Part shown: positions 1 to 6,881 of the stretch, in pieces
Position numbering within the stretch: the first letter of the stretch is position 1
How the letters are laid out: every line of letters begins with the position of its first letter
NCBI GenBank assembly: GCA_034432855.1
Contig: DAOUBA010000228.1
Span: 1-53,441 of the forward strand
Length of the DNA stretch: 53,441 nucleotides
Direction: 5' to 3'
From: DAOUBA01 sp034432855
Lineage (GTDB): Bacteria; Chloroflexota; Anaerolineae; B4-G1
Notes under the pieces: generated by a model
Database searches by the model: none
Seen by the model: only the letters and a program-made list of their open reading frames with translations
What the model was told of the DNA's origin: nothing
Made by a program: the position numbers and the translations under genes

Positions 1-72
1 AAACAGGTAGATCGGCTCGCACAATTCATCGAATGTCGTGGGGGGCGTTTCAAGGACGGTGGGTTGAGTCAT
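1..72 (-). CDS. 5' end of an unidentified protein, cut by window edge
   Basis: Only the first 24 codons are in the window, reading MTQPTVLETPPTTFDELCEP and onward. A GGAGG ribosome site lies at 78-82, five bases upstream of the ATG, which supports a real start. The gene follows the degraded sensor gene on the same strand. Too little is present to name a family. Confidence 0.5.
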   Translation of the reverse strand, partial: MTQPTVLETPPTTFDELCEPIYLF

Positions 73-109
73 TGCTGCCTCCGTGTTGGGATGCAGCAAT
101 GTTACCACA

Positions 110-998
110 TCACCGCTGATCGTTAAAGTGCACTACGACCGACCTTTTATCCGGACAGTATTGGTCCACGACAAAGGCACGGCCCGTCCAGGATTCGCCC
201 CTTCCCAACACCTGTTCCGCCACTTCTTCCGAGACCTGGGTGCCTACGGCGCGTCGGCCCTGGCTATCCAGTACGTTTGTCGAGATGCGCAGATTGCCCA
301 TAAAGATGGTCGCCGTGCCGACTGGCCTTTGTAGAATTGATTCTCGAACACCGAGTCGCGGATGCGGTCTACCTTCTCATACGAGCCGTTCAACAGGCTG
401 CCCATCTCGATATGCCGATCAACTGGCCGTTGTCCACAACCGGCACAGCAGCTCCCGCCAACATCCCCCGCGGCACCTGAGCAACCGCCATACACTTTTC
501 GATCAGCCCACTTCCCTCGACATCGAGGCGCTCCATCTCCAGGATGATATAGCCCACGCGGCTCTGCGGCTGCGCCGTCGTCATCACCTGCCTGACCAGC
601 GGGGCGTTCGCCAGGCTGCCCCCGGCATTGTAGGGCGAGCGCGTTCTCAACAGGACTTTCCCGTCAGGCGTGATCAGGTTGAGGATGTCCATTCCTTCCT
701 GGAGGCGAACGGCTTCCATGCGCTGCTGGACGGTGACGTAGAGGCTCTCATTGGTCGGGTCGCGCAGCAGGTCCCTCACAATCTGATCCTGCGCCAATAC
801 CTCTGCCGCAGCGCGGCTGCGGTCTGTCTTACCGTCGAGGATTTGCCAGGCGGCGCGGGCATAGATGCGCACGCGGTTCTCAGCCTCGTGGATGGTGTTG
901 GTGTTGACATAGTGAATACTCAAACCGGCAATGCTGACCGCCAGCAAGACAAAGATAATGGTAATCCACAAGTGGAACCTGGTCTGTAGGCTCATCAT
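110..998 (-). pseudogene. Broken membrane sensor (dCACHE-type extracytoplasmic domain), two frameshifts
   Basis: The intact first part (390-998) codes for a short N-terminal tail, one transmembrane helix (residues about 10-30) and the start of a periplasmic dCACHE-like sensor domain of the kind found in histidine kinases and chemoreceptors. It runs into a stop after GQLIGISRWAAC. The conserved continuation (GSLLNGSYEKVDRIRDSVF) is in another frame from about position 410. A further continuation (TIFMGNLRISTNV, then TQVSEEVAEQVLGRG) is in the third frame from about position 320, ending near 110. Reading across both shifts restores a recognisable sensor domain, but no second membrane helix, HAMP or kinase domain follows. 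I infer a decaying or truncated receptor gene; sequencing or assembly error is a weaker alternative. Confidence 0.7.
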
Positions 999-1074
999 CG
1001 CTTGCGTAGCACAATAATCGAATCGGGTGTTTCCTCCAGTTTAACACACTGTGCAAAAAGGGCAAGTGGCAGAC

Positions 1075-1103
1075 TTGCCAGAGAGGATAGTGTAAGGTAG
1101 AAT
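1075..1103 (+). promoter_or_regulatory. Sigma-70-like promoter for the DUF951 gene
   Basis: TTGCCA (1075-1080), a 17-base spacer and TAGAAT (1098-1103) precede the DUF951 start codon by about 55 bases. A small hairpin (GGCAAGT/ACTTGCC, 1061-1079) overlaps the -35 box. Confidence 0.5.
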
Positions 1104-1157
1104 GACACCGGCGTTCCTGAACGAGCGCCACGGCATCAGACCGCGGGCAGTCATGTC

Positions 1158-1373
1158 ATGAGTGGACCTGGGCCTCTCAAGATCCATATCGGTGACCGGG
1201 TGCGCATGCGCAAGCCGCACCCCTGCGGGGGGTACGAATGGGAGGTCACGCGCGTGGGCACCGATATCGGTATATGCTGCCTGACCTGTGGGCGGCGTGT
1301 ACTACTCCCGCGCAGCAAGTTCGAAAAGCGCGTGAAGAAGGTCCTGGGCCGCGATGGCGGCGGATTGGCTTGA
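1158..1373 (+). CDS. DUF951 family protein
   Basis: This 71-residue protein carries the DUF951 signature: IGDRVRMRKPHPCGGYEWEV, then RVGTDIGICCLTCGRRVLLPRSKFEKRVKKVL. The family is small (about 65-75 aa), basic and widespread in Firmicutes and Chloroflexota. Its function is not established; the conserved HPCG and CxxCGR cysteines suggest a zinc knuckle or nucleic-acid contact, which is inference. Two other ATGs nearby are out of frame. It has its own upstream promoter and ends 54 bases before the next gene, which has a separate promoter. Confidence 0.9.
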   Translation: MSGPGPLKIHIGDRVRMRKPHPCGGYEWEVTRVGTDIGICCLTCGRRVLLPRSKFEKRVKKVLGRDGGGLA

Positions 1374-1393
1374 GGGTCAACCTGTGTTACAAT
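1365..1393 (+). promoter_or_regulatory. Sigma-70-like promoter for the gene at 1428
   Basis: TTGGCT (1365-1370), 17 bases and TACAAT (1388-1393) lie 34 bases upstream of the start codon. The -35 box overlaps the last codons of the DUF951 gene. Confidence 0.45.
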
Positions 1394-1427
1394 TCACTGG
1401 CGCGACCACCTTTCGTGGAGGCGGGCC

Positions 1428-2213
1428 ATGGAGGAAAATGCCTCGGTACCTCAGGAACAACCAGAGCAGCCAGTGGTATGCACAATTCACAAGATGACCT
1501 TCTCGGAAGGGCGGGCCTATCGCTATCACATCGCCGATCGCGATGGCAACCCGCTCTACGTGGCGGAGCCAACCGGGCTGCTGCTCCCTTCCCCCAGGCG
1601 CCTGATCGAGTTCTTCGATCCCGACCATCAACCGGCCGCCCGCCTCGAGCCACCGGAGACCGCACCCTGGCTGCGCGCGACACACTATGATCTCTTCATC
1701 GGCGAGGCCGAGGAGCCCGAGGCCGTCATCCGCGAGCAGTGGCGGCTGGTAGACATCCTGCTCTTGCGTCTACCGCGCTACACGGTACAACTGGGTGAAC
1801 ACCGCTACGTTGCGATGGGCAGCCGCTATGGAGAGCATTTCTACGAAATCTTTCTTGCGCCGGAAGAGCCGGAAGAGGAGGCCGAACAGGTCGAGCCCCC
1901 GTCTTACCTGGTGGATGGGGATGCAGAAGCAGGGCAGGTTTACAGCCCGCCGGTCGTTCCAGGTGAGGAGACAGAAGGGGCCGGGGCGTCAGAGGAGAGC
2001 GTAGCACTGGGGGAGAAAGCGCTGGGGGATATCGAATGGCCCGAAGAAGAGGAGCCGGCGAAGGCGGACGAGTTCCGGAAGAGAGTAGGGTTCATTCAGC
2101 GTCCGGTGGCCGGTCCCAGTTACATTATCATCAGCGATGTGGCACCCTTATGCCAGACCGTACTGGTGCTCGCCGCGCTGGCGATCCTCATTGATATGGA
2201 AGCCTACGGCTAG
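1428..2213 (+). CDS. Hypothetical protein, possible tubby/LURP-one-like fold with an acidic insert
   Basis: The 261-residue protein has a GGAGG site just before its ATG. Residues about 15-145 read as repeated beta hairpins (YRYHIADRDGNPLYVAEP, RRLIEFFDPDHQPAARLEPP, RYTVQLGEHRYVAMGSRYG), in the style of LURP-one/phospholipid-scramblase (tubby C-terminal) proteins. The last about 35 residues (YIIISDVAPLCQTVLVLAALAILID) match the hydrophobic terminal helix that closes that fold. Between them lies a Glu/Pro/Gly-rich, probably disordered stretch (about 146-215). The fold assignment is inference from pattern only and no catalytic site is visible. There is no neighbour that suggests a role. Confidence 0.6.
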   Translation: MEENASVPQEQPEQPVVCTIHKMTFSEGRAYRYHIADRDGNPLYVAEPTGLLLPSPRRLIEFFDPDHQPAARLEPPETAPWLRATHYDLFIGEAEEPEAVIREQWRLVDILLLRLPRYTVQLGEHRYVAMGSRYGEHFYEIFLAPEEPEEEAEQVEPPSYLVDGDAEAGQVYSPPVVPGEETEGAGASEESVALGEKALGDIEWPEEEEPAKADEFRKRVGFIQRPVAGPSYIIISDVAPLCQTVLVLAALAILIDMEAYG

Positions 2214-2218
2214 TTCTC

Positions 2219-2387
2219 GGGTAACTATTCAGGCGGTGACTGGAAGTCACCCTTTTGGGCCTGCGGCCATTGGTCGGCCTTCGCCGACCTGCTCCTTGCT
2301 GCACCCACCGGGCAGTGTCGGCGCAGGCCGACACCTGGCGCGAAGCGCCTGAAGAGGGCGATTTCAATCGGCCCTGAATAGTTACCC
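2219..2387. repeat. MITE-like element, copy 1
   Basis: This 169-base non-coding element is bounded by a perfect 15-bp terminal inverted repeat, GGGTAACTATTCAGG (2219-2233) and its complement (2373-2387). Inside are a small hairpin (GGTGACT/AGTCACC, 2235-2251) and GCGATTTCAATCG near the right end. The same TAACTA-type ends and the ATTTCAATCG/GATTGAAATC motif occur in the element at 12885-13046. No target duplication is seen here. No transposase is encoded, so movement would need a helper in trans. Confidence 0.75.
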
Positions 2388-2421
2388 TTTGTGTATCCTT
2401 CGTGTCCTTAGTGGTTTTGGG
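2388..2421. repeat. Partial copy of the CTTTGTG/CCTTCGTG intergenic repeat
   Basis: CTTTGTGTATCCTTCGTGTC and the following bases match one arm of the palindromic repeats at 8240-8315 and 53347-53429. It abuts the right end of the MITE-like element. Confidence 0.5.
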
Positions 2422-2445
2422 ATTCCGGCTCGTCGGGGTTAGGGA

Positions 2446-2748
2446 TTATGAGGGCTTTTTCGATCGTGATCGTTTCCTCAACTCCGGCCACTCCAGTTTC
2501 GCGCCCTCTTTGGGCTTGGCCGTGACCATGTGCGCCACTGCGCGCGACAGTTCCTCCGTATCATAGTTCTTCACCTGGGCCTTCAGTTTCTCCAGCGCCG
2601 CGCGCTCTTTCTCGGTGAGGTGCTCGGCCTCCACCTCGGCCAGCACCAGCAGTAGCGCCCGTTCGTCGTCGCTCAAGTTCTTTCCACCATCCTCCAATAA
2701 CTTGCGAACCGCGCCTGAGCGAAACACACGCTTCCCTTGCTTCGTCAC
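2446..2748 (-). CDS. Small hypothetical protein (100 aa), Lys/Glu-rich helical
   Basis: I take the GTG at 2748 as the start because AAAGGAG lies five bases upstream; the longer open frame would run back into the glycosyltransferase gene. The product begins VTKQGKRVFRSGAVRKLLED, is almost entirely charged helix with a Leu/Glu heptad-like stretch (residues about 25-60), and ends in a basic tail RKRSRSKKPS. It is 13 bases downstream of the GT2 gene, so probably co-transcribed. I do not recognise the family. Confidence 0.55.
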   Translation of the reverse strand: MTKQGKRVFRSGAVRKLLEDGGKNLSDDERALLLVLAEVEAEHLTEKERAALEKLKAQVKNYDTEELSRAVAHMVTAKPKEGAKLEWPELRKRSRSKKPS

Positions 2749-2761
2749 GGTTCTCCTTTGC

Positions 2762-3721
2762 CTATCCTTTTGCCGACCGATTCCGCCAGCGCCACCACAG
2801 TCCCACCGGATAGCCGATGATCTTGGCGACGTCACCGGTGACGCGGATGAGCGGCACCCACAGTGCAGCCCGCACCTTCTGTGTCGGGCTCAAGCGCCCC
2901 CACAATCGTCCCAGCCGCCGCCAGGGCAGCCAGAACATCCCTGGTACAGCAATCAGGTAGAGCAATAAGAATACCGGGTGCAGCAGCCATCCGGCGAGCG
3001 CGATGCCCGGCACGGCAACCAGGTAGGTCAGGTAGCGGATGGCGTGTCGCCCGCGCCACAGGTCCGCCTTGCCATCGCCCCGCGCGTAGCAGTAGTACTG
3101 CTTGAAGAAGGCACGCAGGCTGGAGCGCGGGCGGAAGTAAACCAGCGCCTCGGGCTCAAAGACGAATGGCCCGAAACGCTCGCGCAGTCGAAAGTCAAAG
3201 ATCAGGTCTTCACAATAGTCGAGCCATTCGGGATACCCACCCACCGCTGCCCAGGCGCTCTTGCGGAAGGCGACCGAACGGCTGGAGGGGAGGAACCTGG
3301 CCGGGACGATCTCGCGCAGTTCCGGGAGCACCGTCGCGCCCATTGCCGTCTCGAACACCCCCTGCGGGTCAGGGCAGAAGAAACCAGCGACGGCCTGCAC
3401 GCCCGCATCCGCGAACGGCGCGACGATGCGCTCCAGCCACTGCGAGCTCAGGCGCACGCCCGCATCGGTCGCCGCGATGATCTCGCCCGTAGCCTCCGTG
3501 ATCGCCGCGTTGCGCCCCTGCGAGATATTGGCCCCCGGTCGCCGGATGACCCGTAGCGGCAGGCGGCGCTCTGCTTCCAGGAGTGCGAGCGTTCCATCGG
3601 TCGAGCCACCGTCGCAGACGATGACCTCATCGGGGGGACGTGTCTGGGCAGCCAGGCTATCCAGCAGCCGGGGCAGGCTTGCGGCCTCGTTGAGCACCGT
3701 AGTGATGACGGAAACGCGCAT
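2762..3721 (-). CDS. Family 2 glycosyltransferase, membrane-associated
   Basis: The protein (319 aa from the ATG at 3721) has a GT-A domain at its N-terminus: MRVSVITTVLNEAASLPRLL, then VIVCDGGSTDGT (nucleotide-sugar binding) and ATDAG in the DxD position. EDLIFDFRLRERFG follows in the usual acceptor/catalytic-base region. Residues about 225-300 contain two hydrophobic segments, so it is probably anchored at the inner membrane. It would transfer a sugar from a nucleotide donor to a lipid or polysaccharide; donor and acceptor cannot be read. An in-frame GTG at 3727 is possible, but the -10 box ends only 2 bases before it, which favours the ATG at 3721 and a leaderless message. Confidence 0.85.
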   Translation of the reverse strand: MRVSVITTVLNEAASLPRLLDSLAAQTRPPDEVIVCDGGSTDGTLALLEAERRLPLRVIRRPGANISQGRNAAITEATGEIIAATDAGVRLSSQWLERIVAPFADAGVQAVAGFFCPDPQGVFETAMGATVLPELREIVPARFLPSSRSVAFRKSAWAAVGGYPEWLDYCEDLIFDFRLRERFGPFVFEPEALVYFRPRSSLRAFFKQYYCYARGDGKADLWRGRHAIRYLTYLVAVPGIALAGWLLHPVFLLLYLIAVPGMFWLPWRRLGRLWGRLSPTQKVRAALWVPLIRVTGDVAKIIGYPVGLWWRWRNRSAKG

Positions 3722-3729
3722 CGGCACGC

Positions 3730-3758
3730 ATTATACACGACGACGCGCGTGCTGCCAA
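3730..3758 (-). promoter_or_regulatory. Promoter for the GT2 gene, leaderless transcript likely
   Basis: On the minus strand TTGGCA (3753-3758), 17 bases and TATAAT (3730-3735) form a near-consensus promoter. Its expected start point (about 3721-3724) coincides with the ATG at 3721, leaving no room for a ribosome site. Confidence 0.65.
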
Positions 3759-3762
3759 ACCG

Positions 3763-4497
3763 TCACTGCCCTATAGAAGACATCTTGTCCGCCAGCAAGC
3801 GCTGGCACAGGCGGACGCCTTCCATCGCATTGACGATCCAGTAATCGGCGCCGACGTATTGGCAGACCTGCTCATTCACGGAGGTGCCGCCGATGATGAT
3901 GGGGATGCCGGCCAACTCTGGAGCAGAACTATCACGAAACAGAGCGACGGTCTCACGCATCGCGTCGTAAGAACTGGTCAGCAATCCCGAGAGGCCGACG
4001 ATGTCTGGCTTGATCCGTTGCGCCTCGGCCAGGAACTGGGCAGGAGGCACGTTGACGCCCAGATCGTGCACGGTAAAGCCATGACAACTGAGCAGCATGG
4101 CCTGGATGTTCTTGCCGATGTCGTGAATGTCGCCCTGGACGGTGCCCAGTAGAACGCGCCCTGACCCCTTGCCGCTTATCCGGGCCTTGATGACCGGCTG
4201 CACCAGTTCCATCACCTCGCGGAAGATCTCGCCGGCCATAATGAGTCCGGCGAGGAAATACTGTCGCTGTTCGTAACGCTCGCCGACGCGGCGCATGCCC
4301 TCCTCGCATTCCTCGACGATGGAAAGGGGATCGTCGCCATCTTGCAGGCGTTTTTGTACGAGCGCCAGTACCGCCTGTTCCTTCAATTCCGCCACGTAAT
4401 GGACCAAGGCGGTCTCTCGGCGTCCAGCCGCACCGCCGCTCCCCGGCGACGGCGCGGGCTTGCTGAAACTACCGGCTTGAATTCGCTTATTCATCAT
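3763..4497 (-). CDS. Corrinoid (cobalamin-binding) methyl carrier protein, MtaC/MtbC type
   Basis: The 244-residue protein has the two domains of methyltransferase corrinoid proteins. The helical cap (residues about 30-110) contains EECEEGMRRVGERYEQRQYFLAGLIMAGEIF. The Rossmann B12 domain contains GTVQGDIHDIGKN with the cobalt-ligating His near residue 125, then SGLLTSSYDAM and IIIGGTSVNEQVCQYVGADYW. An N-terminal Ser/Pro/Gly tail of about 28 residues is longer than usual. The start overlaps the end of the GntR gene by 11 bases, so both are translated from one message. In this family the protein carries a methyl group between a substrate-specific and a pterin- or CoM-specific methyltransferase; here the acceptor is presumably tetrahydrofolate. 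It is a second, diverged copy of the corrinoid protein at 6215. Confidence 0.9.
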   Translation of the reverse strand: MMNKRIQAGSFSKPAPSPGSGGAAGRRETALVHYVAELKEQAVLALVQKRLQDGDDPLSIVEECEEGMRRVGERYEQRQYFLAGLIMAGEIFREVMELVQPVIKARISGKGSGRVLLGTVQGDIHDIGKNIQAMLLSCHGFTVHDLGVNVPPAQFLAEAQRIKPDIVGLSGLLTSSYDAMRETVALFRDSSAPELAGIPIIIGGTSVNEQVCQYVGADYWIVNAMEGVRLCQRLLADKMSSIGQ

Positions 4498-5248
4498 TGA
4501 TCCCCACTCTGGTAGAAAAACGCAGATAATCGCTGCGGCAAATGAACCAGCCCCAACTGACCGGCTGATCGGCGAAATCGTAGAAAACGTGCTCCAGGCA
4601 AAAGGCGGCCATCAGCGGCGGCGCGTGCAGGATGGCGGTTTCATCGTCGTTCAGCAGACAGGCTTCGACGCTCAACTCCCCTCGCTTGAGCAGCGCACTG
4701 CCGGTGCCATCGAACAGACCCCGCAGGGCCGTCACTTCCAACTCGGCCTCGACGATCGGGCGCGCCGGATCATAGATGAGGTACTCGCGGTGATAGAAAG
4801 CGGGTTTACCGTTGATGGTCAGCAGGCGGCGAATATAGATCGTCTTGTCGCCCACTGCCAGGTTGAGCTTGCGAGCAGTGCGTTCGTCGGCCGGGACGAT
4901 GCGGACGTCAAGCAACTTGACCGCCATAGCGGGATCATTGAACAGGTCTCGTAATTCTCGCAGGTCAAAAGCCGCCCGGCCCAGTTCCAGCGGTTTGACG
5001 AAGGTGCCGCGTCCCTGGACTGTACTGACCACGCCCGCTTCGATCAGGAGATTGATGGCGCGGCGCACTGTCATTGGGCTGACACGATAATCCTTGCACA
5101 GTTGGGATTCCGAGGGAAGCCGGTCGCCGGGCCGAAACAGGCCGGCCGACACCTGCCGCCGCAGGATATTGGCCAACTGGGCATAAGCGGGTTCGTACGA
5201 GTCCCGGTCAATAGCTTCGGGCCAATGATTCTGATTGCTCGCTTTCAT
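4487..5248 (-). CDS. GntR-family transcriptional regulator with UTRA effector domain
   Basis: Residues about 15-85 form the winged helix (YAQLANILRRQVSAGLFRPGD, then SESQLCKDYRVSPMTVRRAINLLIEAGVV and GRGTFV). Residues about 95-245 fit the UTRA ligand-binding domain of the HutC subfamily (IYIRRLLTINGKPAFYHREYL). The gene is divergent from the DUF1638/corrinoid/URO-D genes and is co-transcribed with its own corrinoid protein gene, so it probably controls both arms in response to the methyl-donor substrate or a product. The intergenic region holds two back-to-back promoters. Ligand unknown. Confidence 0.88.
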   Translation of the reverse strand: MKASNQNHWPEAIDRDSYEPAYAQLANILRRQVSAGLFRPGDRLPSESQLCKDYRVSPMTVRRAINLLIEAGVVSTVQGRGTFVKPLELGRAAFDLRELRDLFNDPAMAVKLLDVRIVPADERTARKLNLAVGDKTIYIRRLLTINGKPAFYHREYLIYDPARPIVEAELEVTALRGLFDGTGSALLKRGELSVEACLLNDDETAILHAPPLMAAFCLEHVFYDFADQPVSWGWFICRSDYLRFSTRVGINDE

Positions 5249-5278
5249 CTCGGTTCTTGGTGCAATCGGGTAATTTCA

Positions 5279-5307
5279 ATTATGGCGCACAATCGAAAAA
5301 ATGTCAA
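5279..5307 (-). promoter_or_regulatory. Promoter for the gntR-corrinoid arm
   Basis: On the minus strand TTGACA (5302-5307), 17 bases and CATAAT (5279-5284) lie about 30 bases upstream of the gntR ATG. Its -35 box is only 8 bases from the -35 box of the opposing promoter, so binding of one regulator could affect both directions. Confidence 0.65.
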
Positions 5308-5315
5308 TTCACCCC

Positions 5316-5344
5316 TTGACAACTTCCCTATATAAGTATATAAT
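5316..5344 (+). promoter_or_regulatory. Consensus promoter for the DUF1638-corrinoid-URO-D arm, with candidate operator
   Basis: TTGACA (5316-5321), 17 bases and TATAAT (5339-5344) is a perfect sigma-70 consensus. A near-palindrome TATATAAGTATATA (5329-5342) overlaps the -10 and is a candidate GntR operator. An ATG at 5301 is upstream of this promoter, so it cannot be the start of the downstream gene when transcribed from here. Confidence 0.75.
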
Positions 5345-5411
5345 TGAAGCGCAGGTACTCGGAATAACCCCTCCTTGCGGAGACTATGATGGCCTTCTTG
5401 AGGTGCTGCGA

Positions 5412-6167
5412 GTGACCACGTCGCGCAAAGTGATTGCCTGTGCCACCGTCGTCGAAGAGATCCTCCCCTTGCTTCCGGACGGCATAGTCTGCGAGGCCCT
5501 GGATTTTGGGCTTCACTTGACCCCGGACAAACTGCGGAACAGACTGCAAGAAGCGGTTGATGCTGCCAGCGCCGACGCGGATACGATCATCCTGGGCTAC
5601 GGCCTCTGCTCTATGGCCGTGGTCGGTTTGAAGGCTACTGGGTGCACCCTGGTGGTGCCGCGCGTGGATGATTGTATCGCCCTCTTTCTCGGCTCGCACG
5701 CGGCCCACCAGGAACAACTCAGACAGGAACCGGGGACTTATTACCTCACCAAGGGCTGGATCGAGGTAAGCGATACACCTTTCGCGGAGTACGAACGGCT
5801 GGTCGAACGCTACGGGCAGGCGCAGGCCGACCGTATGATGGCGCTCACGCTCAAGAACTATACCCGCCTGGCCTTTATTGACACCGGTCACTACGACCAG
5901 GAACGCTACCGCGAGTATGCCCGCCGTATGGCCAGGCAATTTGGGCTGCGCTATGAGGAAATCCCCGGCTCCACCGCGCTGATCGAGAAAATGCTCTACG
6001 GCCCTTGGGACGGCGACTTTGTAATCGCCCGCCCAGGTGAGACGATCAGTTACGCTGACTTTAAAGCAACGGCTACCACGGGTTGCCACTCCCCGGCCAT
6101 ACCAGTGGAGACATATTCCGTTGAAATGGTCGAGTCCGTTCGGCTGCCGGACGCGGGTTATCGGTAG
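5412..6167 (+). CDS. DUF1638 family protein, methyltransferase-associated
   Basis: The open frame extends up to 5301, but the promoter at 5316-5344 requires a later start; the GTG at 5412 follows a TTGAGG site by about 8 bases and begins at the conserved core (VTTSRKVIACATVVEEILPLL). The 251-residue product has the DUF1638 pattern: DADTIILGYGLCSMAVVGLKA, VPRVDDCIALFLGSHAAH, YYLTKGWIE, and FIDTGHYDQERYREYARRMA. The family is known from its repeated presence beside corrinoid methyltransferases in methanogens and anaerobic bacteria; its biochemical role is not established. The Cys and Asp residues around CIALFLG could bind metal (inference). Confidence 0.82.
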   Translation: MTTSRKVIACATVVEEILPLLPDGIVCEALDFGLHLTPDKLRNRLQEAVDAASADADTIILGYGLCSMAVVGLKATGCTLVVPRVDDCIALFLGSHAAHQEQLRQEPGTYYLTKGWIEVSDTPFAEYERLVERYGQAQADRMMALTLKNYTRLAFIDTGHYDQERYREYARRMARQFGLRYEEIPGSTALIEKMLYGPWDGDFVIARPGETISYADFKATATTGCHSPAIPVETYSVEMVESVRLPDAGYR

Positions 6168-6214
6168 GGAGCATTCCCCAAAAAAGCATATCCACTTGAA
6201 ACAAGGAGGACAAA

Positions 6215-6847
6215 ATGTCAAAAAAACTTGTCAAAGCCATTGCCGACATGAGGGAAGAAGAGGCCCTCAGGCTGGTCAACGAGATGGTGCAGAGTGGCGC
6301 AGAGCCCATGGCGATTATGGAGGCGGCCAGGGAAGCCATGGACATCGTCGGCAAGCGCTACGAGGAGGGCACCTACTATCTGCCCGAACTGATCCTGGCC
6401 GGTGAGATGCTGGGCCGGATCACGGAGATCATCAAGCCCGAACTGACCAAGTTGCCGGAGGTCAAACGTCGCGGCAAAGTGGTGCTCGGCACCGTCAAGG
6501 GAGACATCCACGACATCGGCAAGAACATCGTCGCCTTTATGCTCGACGCCAACGGCTTCGAGGTCCTCGACCTGGGTGTGGATGTCCCGCCACAAAAGTT
6601 CGTGCAGGCCATCCAGGAAGCCCAGCCGCAGGTTGTCGCCCTGAGCGGGTTTCTGACCCTGGCCTTCGATACGATGAAGGAAACGGTCGAGGCGATCAAA
6701 GCCGCCGGCCTGCGGGACAAGGTCAAGATCATGATCGGCGGCGGCCAGGTCAACGAGTCAATCAAGGAGTATACCGGCGCTGACGCCTACGGCAGAGACG
6801 CGGTGGCCGGCGTGTCCCTGGCCAAACAATGGGTCGGCGTCAAGTAG
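6215..6847 (+). CDS. Corrinoid methyl carrier protein, MtaC/MtbC type
   Basis: The 210-residue product has the normal family length, with a helical cap (ADMREEEALRLVNEMVQSG, YEEGTYYLPELILAGEM) and a B12-binding Rossmann domain. The cobalt ligand is His99 in GTVKGDIHDIGKN, followed by LDLGVDVPPQKFV, SGFLTLAFDTMKETV and IMIGGGQVNE. A strong AAGGAGG site precedes the ATG. It lies between the DUF1638 and URO-D genes, the usual order for an anaerobic methyltransferase operon. It should accept a methyl group onto Co(I) and hand it on. No reductive activator (RACE/RamA) gene is in the window, so that function must be elsewhere. Confidence 0.93.
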   Translation: MSKKLVKAIADMREEEALRLVNEMVQSGAEPMAIMEAAREAMDIVGKRYEEGTYYLPELILAGEMLGRITEIIKPELTKLPEVKRRGKVVLGTVKGDIHDIGKNIVAFMLDANGFEVLDLGVDVPPQKFVQAIQEAQPQVVALSGFLTLAFDTMKETVEAIKAAGLRDKVKIMIGGGQVNESIKEYTGADAYGRDAVAGVSLAKQWVGVK

Positions 6848-6881
6848 GAATCCTCAGCAGAGAAAACAGGAGGTAGGAGAA

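Noticed and set aside
240..989. A 249-codon open frame on the plus strand across the sensor pseudogene
   Set aside because: It is rich in Arg, Pro and Ser with no family pattern. The opposite strand carries a recognisable sensor domain in three frames, so this is an antisense shadow.
5301..5411. Longer N-terminus for the DUF1638 protein starting at ATG 5301
   Set aside because: A perfect consensus promoter (5316-5344) lies inside this stretch, and the added residues are not family-like. The GTG at 5412 has a ribosome site and begins at the conserved core.
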